Of a DNA stretch of 64,000 nt, positions 44,048-51,860 are shown one piece after another. A program made the translations under genes and the position numbers. Under the pieces are notes generated by a model that searched no databases, had not been told where the DNA came from, and worked only from the letters and a program-made list of their open reading frames with translations. How positions within the stretch are numbered: position 1 is the first letter of the stretch; each line of letters begins with the position of its first letter. The DNA comes from Oscillospiraceae bacterium (GTDB taxonomy: Bacteria > Bacillota > Clostridia > Oscillospirales > Ruminococcaceae): the NCBI GenBank assembly GCA_021201135.1, contig JAJQGT010000018.1:3254-67253 (forward strand). The letters run 5' to 3'.

Positions 44048-44761
44048 TTACAGATTCCCCAGCTTATACTCAATATACAGCACAAACGCCGCTATTGTTA
44101 AGATTACAAACGCCGCTATGCCGATTATCGTCTTCGGGTTTACCTTCTTTCCCTCTCCCTTCGGTGGGAGCTCGGGGTTCAGGACGCTTGAAAGCCCGGT
44201 GTGACGGAGCGGGACACGGAGTGCGAGATAGAGCGGCACCGAAACCGCAACCGCTATCACTGCGTTTACGGAGGAAGTGATAAGATTCGTCACAGTTGCG
44301 GTTATTGCCGTCTGAACCTCATAGCCGAGAATAATCTGCGAGAGGTATGTCTTTGCGAGATACAAAACTATATAAGTAATCTGTCCGACAATGCCGCTGA
44401 TGAGGACGCCGGTGGTCTTGCCGAGCGATGTGCCCTTGTGACGGGTGCGGAAGTAGGACGCGAGCTCTCCGCAGATATAGCCCATCGCAAATTTCGACAG
44501 GAACGTGAACGGCGCCGAGAAGATGTAGACGGGGTCAAGAAGGTCATAGAGCCCGGCACCGATTCCGGATGCGAGTCCTCCGCCGAAGCCGCCGAGGAGA
44601 AGTCCCGACAGCAGGCACATCGAGTTGCCGAAGTGGATTCGGGTGATGAGCACGCCGTTCGGAATCTTTATCTGCAAGTAGTTTCCGACAAAGCAAAGCG
44701 CCGCCATCATGCCGACCGACACCATAAAGTACAGTTTGTCATTTCTGGATTTGGTATTCAT
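44048..44761 (-). CDS. ECF transporter S component (vitamin-binding membrane protein)
   Basis: A 237-residue membrane protein with about six hydrophobic segments and the S-component landmark IHFGNSMCLLSGLLLGGFGG followed by GAGLYDLLDP. S components bind a vitamin or precursor and dock on the shared EcfAAT module; an ecfT gene is present at the right edge of the window. The substrate cannot be told. The ATG follows GGAGG and a promoter at 44793-44821. A hydrophilic insert (VLNPELPPKGEGKKVNPKTI) precedes the last helix. Confidence 0.85.
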   Translation of the reverse strand: MNTKSRNDKLYFMVSVGMMAALCFVGNYLQIKIPNGVLITRIHFGNSMCLLSGLLLGGFGGGLASGIGAGLYDLLDPVYIFSAPFTFLSKFAMGYICGELASYFRTRHKGTSLGKTTGVLISGIVGQITYIVLYLAKTYLSQIILGYEVQTAITATVTNLITSSVNAVIAVAVSVPLYLALRVPLRHTGLSSVLNPELPPKGEGKKVNPKTIIGIAAFVILTIAAFVLYIEYKLGNL

Positions 44762-44792
44762 AAGAAAGCCTCCAAATTAATTTCTGTCAACA

Positions 44793-44821
44793 ATTCTATG
44801 CTAATTGAATCCAAATTGCAA
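44793..44821 (-). promoter_or_regulatory. Promoter of the ECF S component gene
   Basis: On the minus strand TTGCAA (44816-44821), 17 bases, TAGAAT (44793-44798). No riboswitch fold was recognised in the short leader. Confidence 0.7.
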
Positions 44822-45019
44822 ATCGACGCGAAATTTTATTTAAGCCTATAAATTGTGCAGATTGCATAGTTTTGAGGGAGGCGAAATCTCTGTAACAGTC
44901 GATATTTTACAACGAATTTCGGAGATTTTCAGGTTGGTTTTTATGATTAAGAAAAGTTGCACAACAATCGGGATAATTTTGAAGCTTTAAAGTAGGCAAT
45001 TTGCAAGAAATTTTCGGAG

Positions 45020-45048
45020 TTGACAAAAGCGGCATTACGGTATATAAT
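45020..45048 (+). promoter_or_regulatory. Promoter of the MFS exporter transcript
   Basis: TTGACA (45020-45025), 17 bases, TATAAT (45043-45048): a consensus promoter that leaves a leader of about 120 bases before the MFS start. Confidence 0.9.
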
Positions 45049-45090
45049 GAAGACAATATTTAAAAACGAGGCACAATAATGCGTTGATTT

Positions 45091-45160
45091 GAATTTAAAC
45101 ACCATAATTTCGAAAGGCATGAGTTTCATGCTTGTTCGTCGTGTTTAAATTCTTATTTTT
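45091..45160 (+). terminator. Leader terminator/attenuator before the MFS gene
   Basis: GAATTTAAACAC (45091-45102) and GTGTTTAAATTC (45141-45152) are a perfect 12-bp inverted repeat followed by TTATTTTT, which makes an intrinsic terminator upstream of the coding region. A second hairpin, GCATGA-GTT-TCATGC (45117-45131), sits in the loop. The right arm overlaps the end of a nine-residue leader ORF, the layout of ribosome-mediated attenuation. Confidence 0.75.
45119..45148 (+). CDS. Leader peptide MSFMLVRRV
   Basis: A nine-codon ORF with an AAAGG site one base before its ATG, ending at TAA inside the right arm of the terminator. A ribosome paused on its last codons (Arg-Arg-Val) would cover the arm and stop terminator formation, so the exporter would be read. 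Leader peptides of this size regulate macrolide and other ribosome-antibiotic resistance genes. The spacing of the ribosome site is short, so translation is not certain. Confidence 0.5.
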   Translation: MSFMLVRRV

Positions 45161-45176
45161 AAGGAGCGTATTAATT

Positions 45177-46319
45177 GTGTCTTTTTATTTTAACAGGTTC
45201 AACTGCCTGCAGCTTTTCAACGGGCTTATCTTCTATGCGCCGGTGGCGTTGCTCGTCAGAACTCAGGCGGGAATGACCGTCTCGCAGTTTCTGCTGTTAC
45301 AGGCAATACTGTCAATCGTAATCTTTGCGGGAGAGGTCCCCGCCGGAATGGTGACCGACAGAATCGGCTATAAAAACTCGATAGTCCTGTCGCAACTGCT
45401 TCTCCTCTCGGCGAGAGCCTGCCTGATGGCGGCATTTCTCATGAAGAGCCTTCCCCTGTTCGTCCTTGAAGCCGCACTCGAGGGGCTTTCAAACGTCTTC
45501 TACTCGGGGACATACGACGCTTATCTCTACGGTGTTTACGGCGAGGAAGAATACTTGCGGAGAAGTGCCCTTGCCAACAACTTCGGGACGACGGGATTTA
45601 TTCTGAGCACCCTTCTTTACTATGTCTTTTACGCCTGCTTTGGCATCACCGGGCTTCTCGTTTCCTCAACGATTTCGAGCCTTGCGGCTACTGTCTGCTC
45701 ACTTGGGCTCGAGAAAGAGAAATCCAAGCCCGAAAAGCAAGAGAAGGGCTCGGCAGATGTTTTCAAAACTCTCCTTAAGAGCCGTGAGCTCTGGGTTATG
45801 ATGCTCGTGTCGGCGTGCCTGACGATGGCAATGCTGTTTATAAACTTTTTCTACGTCGACAAACTGATGGCTGTCGGGCTGGATGAAAAGCTGATGACAC
45901 CGATAATTTTGGGCTATTCCGTGGTCGAACTGCTGAACGCAAGAATTGCCAAGCGTATCAACTCGAAGAATCAGAAGATATTCTTCGCCGTTTCCGGTCT
46001 TATTCTGAGCCTCGGCTTGGTTCTGTTCGGCGTATTGAGTGGCGCCGTGCCGGTTGTTCTGCTTATGCTAATCTTGCCGCTTCTGGTTGACATCCCGTCA
46101 GTGATACTCTCAAAGTACGAGAATGACCTCATCGACAGTATGAACGCTGAAAGCAATCGGGCGACGGTTCTGTCGGTGTTCAGCATGGGCGGAAGCCTCC
46201 CCGAAATAGCGATGCTTCTTGTCTCGTCGGCTCTGTCGGGAGCGGGGACGGCGGTGTGTTTTATAGCCTTGGGTGTCGCAATAATTCTTCTTTTACCTAT
46301 ATTTTTGCACAATATTTAA
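45177..46319 (+). CDS. MFS transporter, drug-efflux-like
   Basis: A 380-residue membrane protein of about 12 segments, starting FYFNRFNCLQLFNGLIFYAP. The MFS motif A is present after helix 2 (AGMVTDRIGYKNSIV). It starts with GTG at 45177 after AAGGAG. Expression appears to be controlled by the leader at 45091-45160, which suggests induction by a ribosome-acting compound and a role in its export; the compound is unknown. Its last 14 codons lie in one copy of a 27-bp direct repeat. Confidence 0.88.
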   Translation: MSFYFNRFNCLQLFNGLIFYAPVALLVRTQAGMTVSQFLLLQAILSIVIFAGEVPAGMVTDRIGYKNSIVLSQLLLLSARACLMAAFLMKSLPLFVLEAALEGLSNVFYSGTYDAYLYGVYGEEEYLRRSALANNFGTTGFILSTLLYYVFYACFGITGLLVSSTISSLAATVCSLGLEKEKSKPEKQEKGSADVFKTLLKSRELWVMMLVSACLTMAMLFINFFYVDKLMAVGLDEKLMTPIILGYSVVELLNARIAKRINSKNQKIFFAVSGLILSLGLVLFGVLSGAVPVVLLMLILPLLVDIPSVILSKYENDLIDSMNAESNRATVLSVFSMGGSLPEIAMLLVSSALSGAGTAVCFIALGVAIILLLPIFLHNI

Positions 46320-46343
46320 AAACAAAAAGCTAATATGTAAAAG

Positions 46344-46379
46344 TGCCCGTTATCGGCTTGATGGCTGATAGCGGGCATT
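46344..46379 (+). terminator. Terminator between MFS and BRO-N genes
   Basis: TGCCCGTTATC pairs with GATAGCGGGCA (one mismatch) and is followed by TTTTTG on the right; it also lies just after the leftward BRO-N stop. Confidence 0.85.
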
Positions 46380-46392
46380 TTTGCTTTATGTA

Positions 46393-47292
46393 TCATTTTT
46401 CCTGTTTGTCTGTATCCAGACTATCTTTGTCAAGTCCTGCCACTGTTTCAATCATGTCTGTGACAACTGCGTTAAGCTGTGTTGCGTTTTGAGAAGTAAT
46501 AACCGGCACGCCTGTTCTTGCTTCGACAGCCTTACGGGCTTCTCCGGCAGCTTCGCCACCACTTTTGGCAATTCGCATATTTTCATCAAAGGAAGTCGGC
46601 TTCTGCTGTTTGGATATTTCTGTGGAGGTTGATTCGGCAAGCATAGTCAGAATCAGTTCCATATCGGACATATTATCACGCAGATTTTCCTTTTTCAGAC
46701 CTTTCAAATTTTTGTACTGTCTCGTACTCATACCCGACCATGCTTTTGTGATTTCATCCGTAAGAATGGCATATTCACGTCCCTGTTGGACACCGCTTTT
46801 CTGCCATTCATCGGTAAGGGCATTGCGAACACGGATAGAGAGAATTCGCTGATTGATCCACTCATCGCTGTACCCCTTTTTCTGATAGGTTTCCATGGCT
46901 CTGTCAATCGCTTGCTCCGGGTCTATCGTTTCTTCAATCCTTTCCGTTCCCACACGGGCAAGCCACAGCTTGAATGGTTCAGCCTTCGGCGATGGGACAG
47001 ACTGAATAATGCGCAAGAGTTGTTCGGTATTTGCAACATCGGTCAAGCGCCGTTTGCCGTCTGTTGCTTTCATTTTCAACTGCTGACAATTTGTCAGCAG
47101 TTGGTCTGCGCCTTCTTCTTTCAGTCGCTGTTTCAGTTTTGCCCAATAATTGCTGGCACCTCTCTGATTCGGCTGTTCTGTCAAAACGCCGATAACATCT
47201 ACAATGGAAAAATACCATTCTTCCCGTTCTTCATCCCAAGCGGTACGAATGGGCTGATCTTCATATAATTGAATTTTGTTATTATCACTCAT
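46393..47292 (-). CDS. BRO-N domain protein (phage antirepressor-like)
   Basis: A 299-residue protein with the BRO N-terminal fold: QPIRTAWDEEREEWYFSIVD, VIGVLTEQPNQRGASNYWAK and LTDVANTEQLLRIIQSVPSP. A helical C-terminal region (DEWINQRILSIRVRNALTDE, MSTRQYKNLKGLKKENLRDN) follows. Phage relatives bind DNA and act as antirepressors; chromosomal copies like this are common in gut Firmicutes. It has its own promoter, TTGAAA, 17 bases, TATAAT (complement 47323-47351), and an AGGAGG site. It is flanked by a 27-bp direct repeat. Confidence 0.88.
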   Translation of the reverse strand: MSDNNKIQLYEDQPIRTAWDEEREEWYFSIVDVIGVLTEQPNQRGASNYWAKLKQRLKEEGADQLLTNCQQLKMKATDGKRRLTDVANTEQLLRIIQSVPSPKAEPFKLWLARVGTERIEETIDPEQAIDRAMETYQKKGYSDEWINQRILSIRVRNALTDEWQKSGVQQGREYAILTDEITKAWSGMSTRQYKNLKGLKKENLRDNMSDMELILTMLAESTSTEISKQQKPTSFDENMRIAKSGGEAAGEARKAVEARTGVPVITSQNATQLNAVVTDMIETVAGLDKDSLDTDKQEK

Positions 47293-47396
47293 AATATATA
47301 TCCTCCTATATTCTCTTTACTCATTATACTACAATCCGACGGTATTTTCAATACTCACACCGTAAGCGATAATTATTCTTTTACCTATATTTCACC

Positions 47397-47425
47397 TTGA
47401 CAAAATGCACAAAAAATGATACTAT
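47397..47425 (+). promoter_or_regulatory. Promoter of the reductase operon
   Basis: TTGACA (47397-47402), 17 bases, TACTAT (47420-47425); a TATAAT five bases further would give too long a spacer. It begins right after one of the 27-bp repeats. Confidence 0.7.
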
Positions 47426-47475
47426 ATAATATTGGATATGTCAAAAATAAATATTCTTTGGAGGAAACATCAATC

Positions 47476-48402
47476 ATGAGCAGTTACAAGGATTTAAGAA
47501 TCGTAGACAACTTTTATCAGACCTCGGCGTTCTTCCCGATGCCGACGATGATGATTGGCACCATCGCTGACGACGGGAGCACCACCTTTGGTCCCTACTC
47601 CCTCTGTTCACCCTATTACGTCGCGGGCAAGGACTACTATGCGATGCTTCTGAATTGCCGCAATTCTTCGAATACGGCACAGAACATCCTGAAGAGAAAG
47701 AGATGCACCCTCAACTTCATCTATGACGACAAGAAGCTCTTCAAGGAGGCTGTCAGAATGGGTTGGCCCGGGGACACTCCCGAGGAGAAGATGAAGGACT
47801 GCAAGTTCACCCTCGAGGACGGACTTCTGAAGGAAGCCGACCCGAACGGCACTTATCCGCAGGTCATCAAGGAGTGCTTCCAGGTATTTGAGTGCGTCTG
47901 GGTTGACACCCTCGACAATGCGCAGGACGACCAGCCCGGCGAGCTCCACGGCTATCCCGGACCCTACCACGATTTCAACGGCATCACCTCCGAGTTCGGC
48001 GCGCACTTCATCCTCAAGATTGAGAAGATTCTCATGAAGGAGAAGCACTACAACGCCATCATCAACGGTGTCAAGGCTTCCGGATTCCCGAAGGTTCCTG
48101 TTGACTACGGCTATCGCGATTCGAAGAACTTCTGGTATACCCACTTCTCCCGCCCGATTCCGGAGCTCTTGCCGGTAAGAGAGGGCAACCTCGACTCGGT
48201 CAAGTACGCCGCAAAGAGAATCGACCCGGACGTTCAGTTCACCGACGAAGCCTGCATGAAGCTTATAAACGTCCCGAGAATCTTCCTCCCGACGGCTCTC
48301 AAGGGCTGTGTTGACTGGGCGAAGCAGAACGGCGTCACCCTCATCACCGAGGAACACATGAACATCATCAACGACAAGCGCTCGAAAGAGAAGAACAAGT
48401 AA
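47476..48402 (+). CDS. Flavin reductase-like FMN-binding protein
   Basis: A 308-residue protein resembling flavin reductase-like proteins (split-barrel fold): FFPMPTMMIGTIADDGSTTF and PYSLCSPYYVAGKDYYAMLL, then SNTAQNILKRKRCTLNFIYD. The ATG at 47476 follows GGAGGAAAC; codons upstream are non-coding. It opens a four-gene operon with an NAD(P)-binding protein, a DUF1295 membrane reductase and a membrane protein, so it may supply or use reduced flavin in the same pathway. Substrate unknown. Confidence 0.78.
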   Translation: MSSYKDLRIVDNFYQTSAFFPMPTMMIGTIADDGSTTFGPYSLCSPYYVAGKDYYAMLLNCRNSSNTAQNILKRKRCTLNFIYDDKKLFKEAVRMGWPGDTPEEKMKDCKFTLEDGLLKEADPNGTYPQVIKECFQVFECVWVDTLDNAQDDQPGELHGYPGPYHDFNGITSEFGAHFILKIEKILMKEKHYNAIINGVKASGFPKVPVDYGYRDSKNFWYTHFSRPIPELLPVREGNLDSVKYAAKRIDPDVQFTDEACMKLINVPRIFLPTALKGCVDWAKQNGVTLITEEHMNIINDKRSKEKNK

Positions 48403-48421
48403 TCTGAAGGGAGAACGTGAA

Positions 48422-49279
48422 ATGAAAGTAGTATTGGCAGGAGCTTATGGCAAGCTCGGAAGCGAAATCCTCAGGTCGCTCGTTTCGAGAAACATCGAAA
48501 CCGTTGCGGCTGATATGGTTGAAAGAGACATCGAGGGACTTGACAAGTCGAAGTACACATTCAAGAAGCTCGACGTCACCAATAAAGAGGCTCTCAAGGG
48601 TCTCTGCGACGGCGCAGACACGGTCATCACGACCGTTGGTCTCACCGCCACAAGCGCAACCCTCACAAATTACGACATCGACTACAACGGTAACCTCAAT
48701 CTCTTGGAAGAGGCAAAGCGTGCCGGCGTTACGAAGTTCGTTTATATCTCGGTTATCAAGGCTGACAAGGCACCCGACGTCCCGATGCTCCACGCAAAGT
48801 ATCTCTTTGAGGAGAAGCTGAAGGAAAGCGGAATCTCCTATGTCATCCACCGCCCGACCGGCTACTTCTATGATATCGTAAAAGTTTTCAAGCCGATGAT
48901 CGAAGAGGGCAAGGTCACTCTCCTCGGAAAAGAGGCTGTTCACGCAAACGTCGTCCACACTCCCGACTTCGCCGAGTTCATCGTTGACCACATCGGCGAC
49001 AACAACGTCACCTACGATGTCGGAGGAAAAGAGAACTGGTCTTATGAGGAGATCGCCCGCATGTGCTTTGCGGCGGCTGGCAAGGAGCCTGTCATCAAGC
49101 GTGCTCCGGCATGGCTCTTCGACGTCCTGGGAAATCTCCCGAAGAACAAGAAGAACGGCAAGAAGGCAATCCTCAAGTTCTCGAAGTGGACTCTGACGGA
49201 AGAGATGGTCGGCGACACACATGTCGGCGATTCGAGCTTCAAGCAGTATATTGAAGACAGCTTCAAGAAGGAGGGCTAA
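48422..49279 (+). CDS. NAD(P)-binding atypical SDR (NmrA-like)
   Basis: A 285-residue Rossmann protein starting MKVVLAGAYGKLGSEILRSL (GxxGxLG nucleotide motif). DVTNKEALKGLCDGADTVIT and VTKFVYISVIKADKAPDV follow the atypical SDR pattern, with no classical YxxxK at the usual place. Second gene of the operon, 19 bp after the flavin protein. It may act as a reductase or as a redox sensor. Confidence 0.85.
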   Translation: MKVVLAGAYGKLGSEILRSLVSRNIETVAADMVERDIEGLDKSKYTFKKLDVTNKEALKGLCDGADTVITTVGLTATSATLTNYDIDYNGNLNLLEEAKRAGVTKFVYISVIKADKAPDVPMLHAKYLFEEKLKESGISYVIHRPTGYFYDIVKVFKPMIEEGKVTLLGKEAVHANVVHTPDFAEFIVDHIGDNNVTYDVGGKENWSYEEIARMCFAAAGKEPVIKRAPAWLFDVLGNLPKNKKNGKKAILKFSKWTLTEEMVGDTHVGDSSFKQYIEDSFKKEG

Positions 49280-49282
49280 GCT

Positions 49283-50089
49283 ATGAGTATATGGGGATAT
49301 TTTGGAATATTCTTCGTCGTCAGCCTTCTGTGCTGTGCAATCGGATTCAAGAAGTATGTCTACTTCCTCTCGGTCGGCTACGGCTTCTCCGTAATCGGCT
49401 TGGGAATCGCTTATCTCGTTTCAGCATTCGCGGGCGGCTTCGCTTGGAATGTCGTAACGATTTTGCAGTGCGTTCTTTTCGTAATCTACGGTGCAAGACT
49501 TTCCGGCTTCCTGCTCGCAAGGGAGCTTAAGAACGGCAACTACCGCAAGGTACTTAAAGAAGCGACCAAAGAGGACGAAAAGCCGATGCCGGTCTTCGTC
49601 AAGATTGCAATCTGGATTTGCGTCGGACTTCTCTACTTCGCCCAGACCTCGCCGGTCTTCTACAGAATCTATAACGGCAAGGGCGAGGACGTCGTCCTTC
49701 CGCTTATCGGCGTAATCATCAGCGCCTGCGGGCTCATCCTCGAGTCGATTTCCGACAAGCAAAAGAGCGCTCAGAAGGCTGAGAACCCGAACATGGTTGC
49801 GACCAAGGGGCTCTTTAAGATGGTCAGATGCCCGAACTATCTCGGCGAAATCATCTTCTGGACGGGAGTCCTCATCGGCTCGGTCAACGCTCTTCATGGC
49901 GTTGGACAGTGGATTGTTGCGGTCCTCGGCTGGGTTCTTATCGTGATGGTAATGTTCAACGGCGCACAGCGTCTTGACCGCCGTCAGGAAAAGAGATACG
50001 GCTCTATGAAGGAATACAGGGATTACGCCGACCACACGCCGATCATTCTGCCGCTGATTCCTCTCTACCATGTGGGAAAATATAAATAA
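49283..50089 (+). CDS. DUF1295 membrane reductase (steroid 5-alpha-reductase-like)
   Basis: A 268-residue protein with about six membrane segments. The C-terminal part has VATKGLFKMVRCPNYLGEII and the late QEKRYGSMKEYRDYADHTP, which are the NADPH-binding landmarks of the DUF1295/isoprenylcysteine methyltransferase-like group. Family members reduce steroid or lipid double bonds. It starts 4 bp after the SDR gene. The reaction here is not known, but a lipid-like substrate is likely. Confidence 0.85.
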   Translation: MSIWGYFGIFFVVSLLCCAIGFKKYVYFLSVGYGFSVIGLGIAYLVSAFAGGFAWNVVTILQCVLFVIYGARLSGFLLARELKNGNYRKVLKEATKEDEKPMPVFVKIAIWICVGLLYFAQTSPVFYRIYNGKGEDVVLPLIGVIISACGLILESISDKQKSAQKAENPNMVATKGLFKMVRCPNYLGEIIFWTGVLIGSVNALHGVGQWIVAVLGWVLIVMVMFNGAQRLDRRQEKRYGSMKEYRDYADHTPIILPLIPLYHVGKYK

Positions 50090-50107
50090 TAGAAGGGAAA
50101 GAAAAAT

Positions 50108-50755
50108 ATGACCATTCCAATGGCGCTCGTCGATTACATTCCGGTTCTGATGTTTTTAATCGCCGCTGTAATCCTTCAAAGAGACCTTTACAAAAGCATG
50201 AGCAAGGGTGCGTTTGCGCTCTTCTCGGCGGGAACCATCACCGTTTTTGTCGCCGGATTCTATAAGGCAACGTGGAAGCTCCTCTATGCCGCGGGAGTCT
50301 GCGACTTCACACCCTTAAACAAGTCCTTCTTCCCGATGCAGACGACCGGCTTCGTCCTTGCCGCACTCGGAATGCTCGCACTCCTCTGCCACAAGCAGGG
50401 AGACGAGAACAAGCTCAATTCCGTCGCGATTATCCCGGCTCTCGGAATCCTCCTGACCGCCGCGGCACCGTCGGAATACTCCGGCACGATGATTTTCGTC
50501 ATGCTGATGGTTTTGGGCGTTCTCGTCCTCGACGTCGGACTCATAATCATCTCGGCAAGGCATAAGCAAACCCTCGCCGCCGTGATTTACGGAATCTCGT
50601 TCGTGTTCGTAATGGGCATGGGATATCTCTCGTCGAAGGACTTCGAACAGGCTTCGATGAACTGGATTGCGGAGTTCACCAACGTCCTCGGACAGGGAAC
50701 GTTCCTCTTGGCAACGTGGATGCTTCATAAAAAGGCGTTTGCGGAAAGCAAGTAA
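50108..50755 (+). CDS. Unknown seven-segment membrane protein
   Basis: A 215-residue protein made almost wholly of hydrophobic segments (VLMFLIAAVIL, LFSAGTITVFVAGFY, LGILLTAAA, IYGISFVFVMGMGYL and others). I do not recognise the family. It is the last gene of the reductase operon, 19 bp after the DUF1295 gene, and a terminator follows. It may be the membrane partner of the pathway. Confidence 0.8.
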   Translation: MTIPMALVDYIPVLMFLIAAVILQRDLYKSMSKGAFALFSAGTITVFVAGFYKATWKLLYAAGVCDFTPLNKSFFPMQTTGFVLAALGMLALLCHKQGDENKLNSVAIIPALGILLTAAAPSEYSGTMIFVMLMVLGVLVLDVGLIIISARHKQTLAAVIYGISFVFVMGMGYLSSKDFEQASMNWIAEFTNVLGQGTFLLATWMLHKKAFAESK

Positions 50756-50772
50756 AGATTTTCAGGCATAAG

Positions 50773-50802
50773 AAACCCCACCGTGGAGATGCGGTGGGGT
50801 TT
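50773..50802 (+). terminator. Terminator of the reductase operon
   Basis: AAACCCCACCG (50773-50783) and CGGTGGGGTTT (50792-50802) form a perfect 11-bp stem followed by GATTTTTG. Confidence 0.92.
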
Positions 50803-50905
50803 GATTTTTGCAGTAAAACAAAAATTGCAGCGAAAAATGTAGCTGAGAGCACACTTTTTGCAGGGAAAAAGTGCGATAGGCTACATTTTTTACAACTAAT
50901 AAGTG

Positions 50906-50997
50906 TTAAGCGCTTAAATATGCGAGCGCTTGAGCATATAACCCTTTATTAATAGTGACTTATTGTATGTAGACTTTTTGTATTCACATTTTATAAT
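50906..50997 (+). promoter_or_regulatory. Control region of the type II R-M system
   Basis: A perfect 12-bp palindrome TTAAGCGCTTAA (50906-50917) is followed, centre to centre 16 bp, by an imperfect one, CGAGCGCTTG (50923-50932), sharing AGCGCTT. TAGACT (50970-50975), 16 bases, TATAAT (50992-50997) form the promoter of the HTH gene. The paired palindromes are good candidates for binding by the controller protein encoded next. The 50803-50905 stretch shows nothing else. Confidence 0.6.
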
Positions 50998-51020
50998 TAA
51001 AAACATAGAGGTGAAATTTC

Positions 51021-51236
51021 ATGGATATCGTTAAAGTCTTTGGAACAAATTTAAAGAAATATCGCACTGCCTTAGGCTTGTCTCAAGAAGCATTTGCAGA
51101 AAAATGTGGTATGCACAGAACATATATCAGTGCAATCGAATGCCACCGCCGTAGCATTTCGCTTGAGAATGTTCAAAGGATAGCAGATGCGCTTGGAGTT
51201 GAAACTTATAAATTATTTTTGGAGGAGATAAAATGA
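51021..51236 (+). CDS. HTH controller protein of the R-M system (XRE family)
   Basis: A 71-residue Cro/C1-type protein, nearly all helix-turn-helix: LSQEAFAEKCGMHRTYISAI is the DNA-contacting part. Size and place, directly before the endonuclease with a 4-bp overlap (ATGA), are those of C proteins that delay endonuclease expression and repress or activate their own promoter. The palindromes upstream are its likely operators. Confidence 0.88.
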   Translation: MDIVKVFGTNLKKYRTALGLSQEAFAEKCGMHRTYISAIECHRRSISLENVQRIADALGVETYKLFLEEIK

Positions 51237-51823
51237 AATACACCATAAAAAACGAACTTATCGAAAACTACAATGATAGTAATCCGACTACCTTTCCTAA
51301 GTACACATCGCAACTTATCAACTGGGCAAACCAAAATGCTCAAGGAACTCGTCCAGTCGTCGTTGGTCAATTGTCAGAACTATTTCCGGAATTTGCCGAG
51401 TCAGGCATTGAAATTACTATTGATAACTGGCGTAAATGGTATGTCGAAAAATATCCTCATGCGTTTGCGAATGCTACCGATAAAATATATACCCAAGTAC
51501 AAAATTTGAGAGATGCTATACCGCTGATTGACAGAGATATGGTAGAACGCTGGGTAGAAGACTTAATTATCGACAAGACCTTTAACGGCTTGTACGTTCA
51601 GCGCGCAATATTAGCTTTCTTGGCAGAAAATAAAGACACTACATACAGACTTGCTACTCCAGAAGAAGAGTCAAAAGGTATTGACGGCTATGTAGGAGGT
51701 GTTGCCTACTCCGTTAAGCCCGACTCATATAAGACTATGGGACGCTTGTCAGAAACAATCGATGTCAAGATGGTGTATTATACTAAGACAAAGACTGGTC
51801 TAAAAATCGAAGTTGAAGATTAA
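51233..51823 (+). CDS. MjaI-family type II restriction endonuclease
   Basis: A 196-residue protein matching the MjaI endonuclease family: VERWVEDLIIDKTFNGLYVQ, then EEESKGIDGYVGGVAYSVKP with the Asp...Lys arrangement of the catalytic core. MjaI cuts CTAG; the same target here is inference from family. It is coupled to the HTH gene and convergent with the methyltransferase, with a shared terminator between them. It should protect against unmethylated DNA. Confidence 0.85.
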   Translation: MKYTIKNELIENYNDSNPTTFPKYTSQLINWANQNAQGTRPVVVGQLSELFPEFAESGIEITIDNWRKWYVEKYPHAFANATDKIYTQVQNLRDAIPLIDRDMVERWVEDLIIDKTFNGLYVQRAILAFLAENKDTTYRLATPEEESKGIDGYVGGVAYSVKPDSYKTMGRLSETIDVKMVYYTKTKTGLKIEVED

Positions 51824-51828
51824 AACCA

Positions 51829-51855
51829 CGGGAGATGTTTAATTAACATCTCCCG
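51829..51855. terminator. Bidirectional terminator between R and M genes
   Basis: CGGGAGATGTT (51829-51839) and AACATCTCCCG (51845-51855) are a perfect 11-bp inverted repeat with a TAATT loop, A-rich to the left and CATTTTTATTTT to the right. Confidence 0.92.
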
Positions 51856-51860
51856 CATTT

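Larger units (their letters stand above)
46278..47392. repeat. 27-bp direct repeats flanking the BRO-N gene
   Basis: 46278-46304 (3' end of the MFS gene) and 47366-47392 (just before the next promoter) agree at 25 of 27 bases and share TTCTTTTACCTATATTT exactly. The 1,061 bp between them hold the MFS stop and terminator and the BRO-N gene with its own promoter. This looks like an insertion with duplication of the target or an att pair. Confidence 0.8.

Noticed and set aside
44201-44851. A 216-codon rightward open frame
   Set aside because: It is antisense to the ECF S component, which has clear membrane segments, a promoter and a ribosome site.
44762-44900. A riboswitch upstream of the ECF S component
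   Set aside because: The promoter leaves a leader of only about 25 bases, too short for any known vitamin riboswitch.
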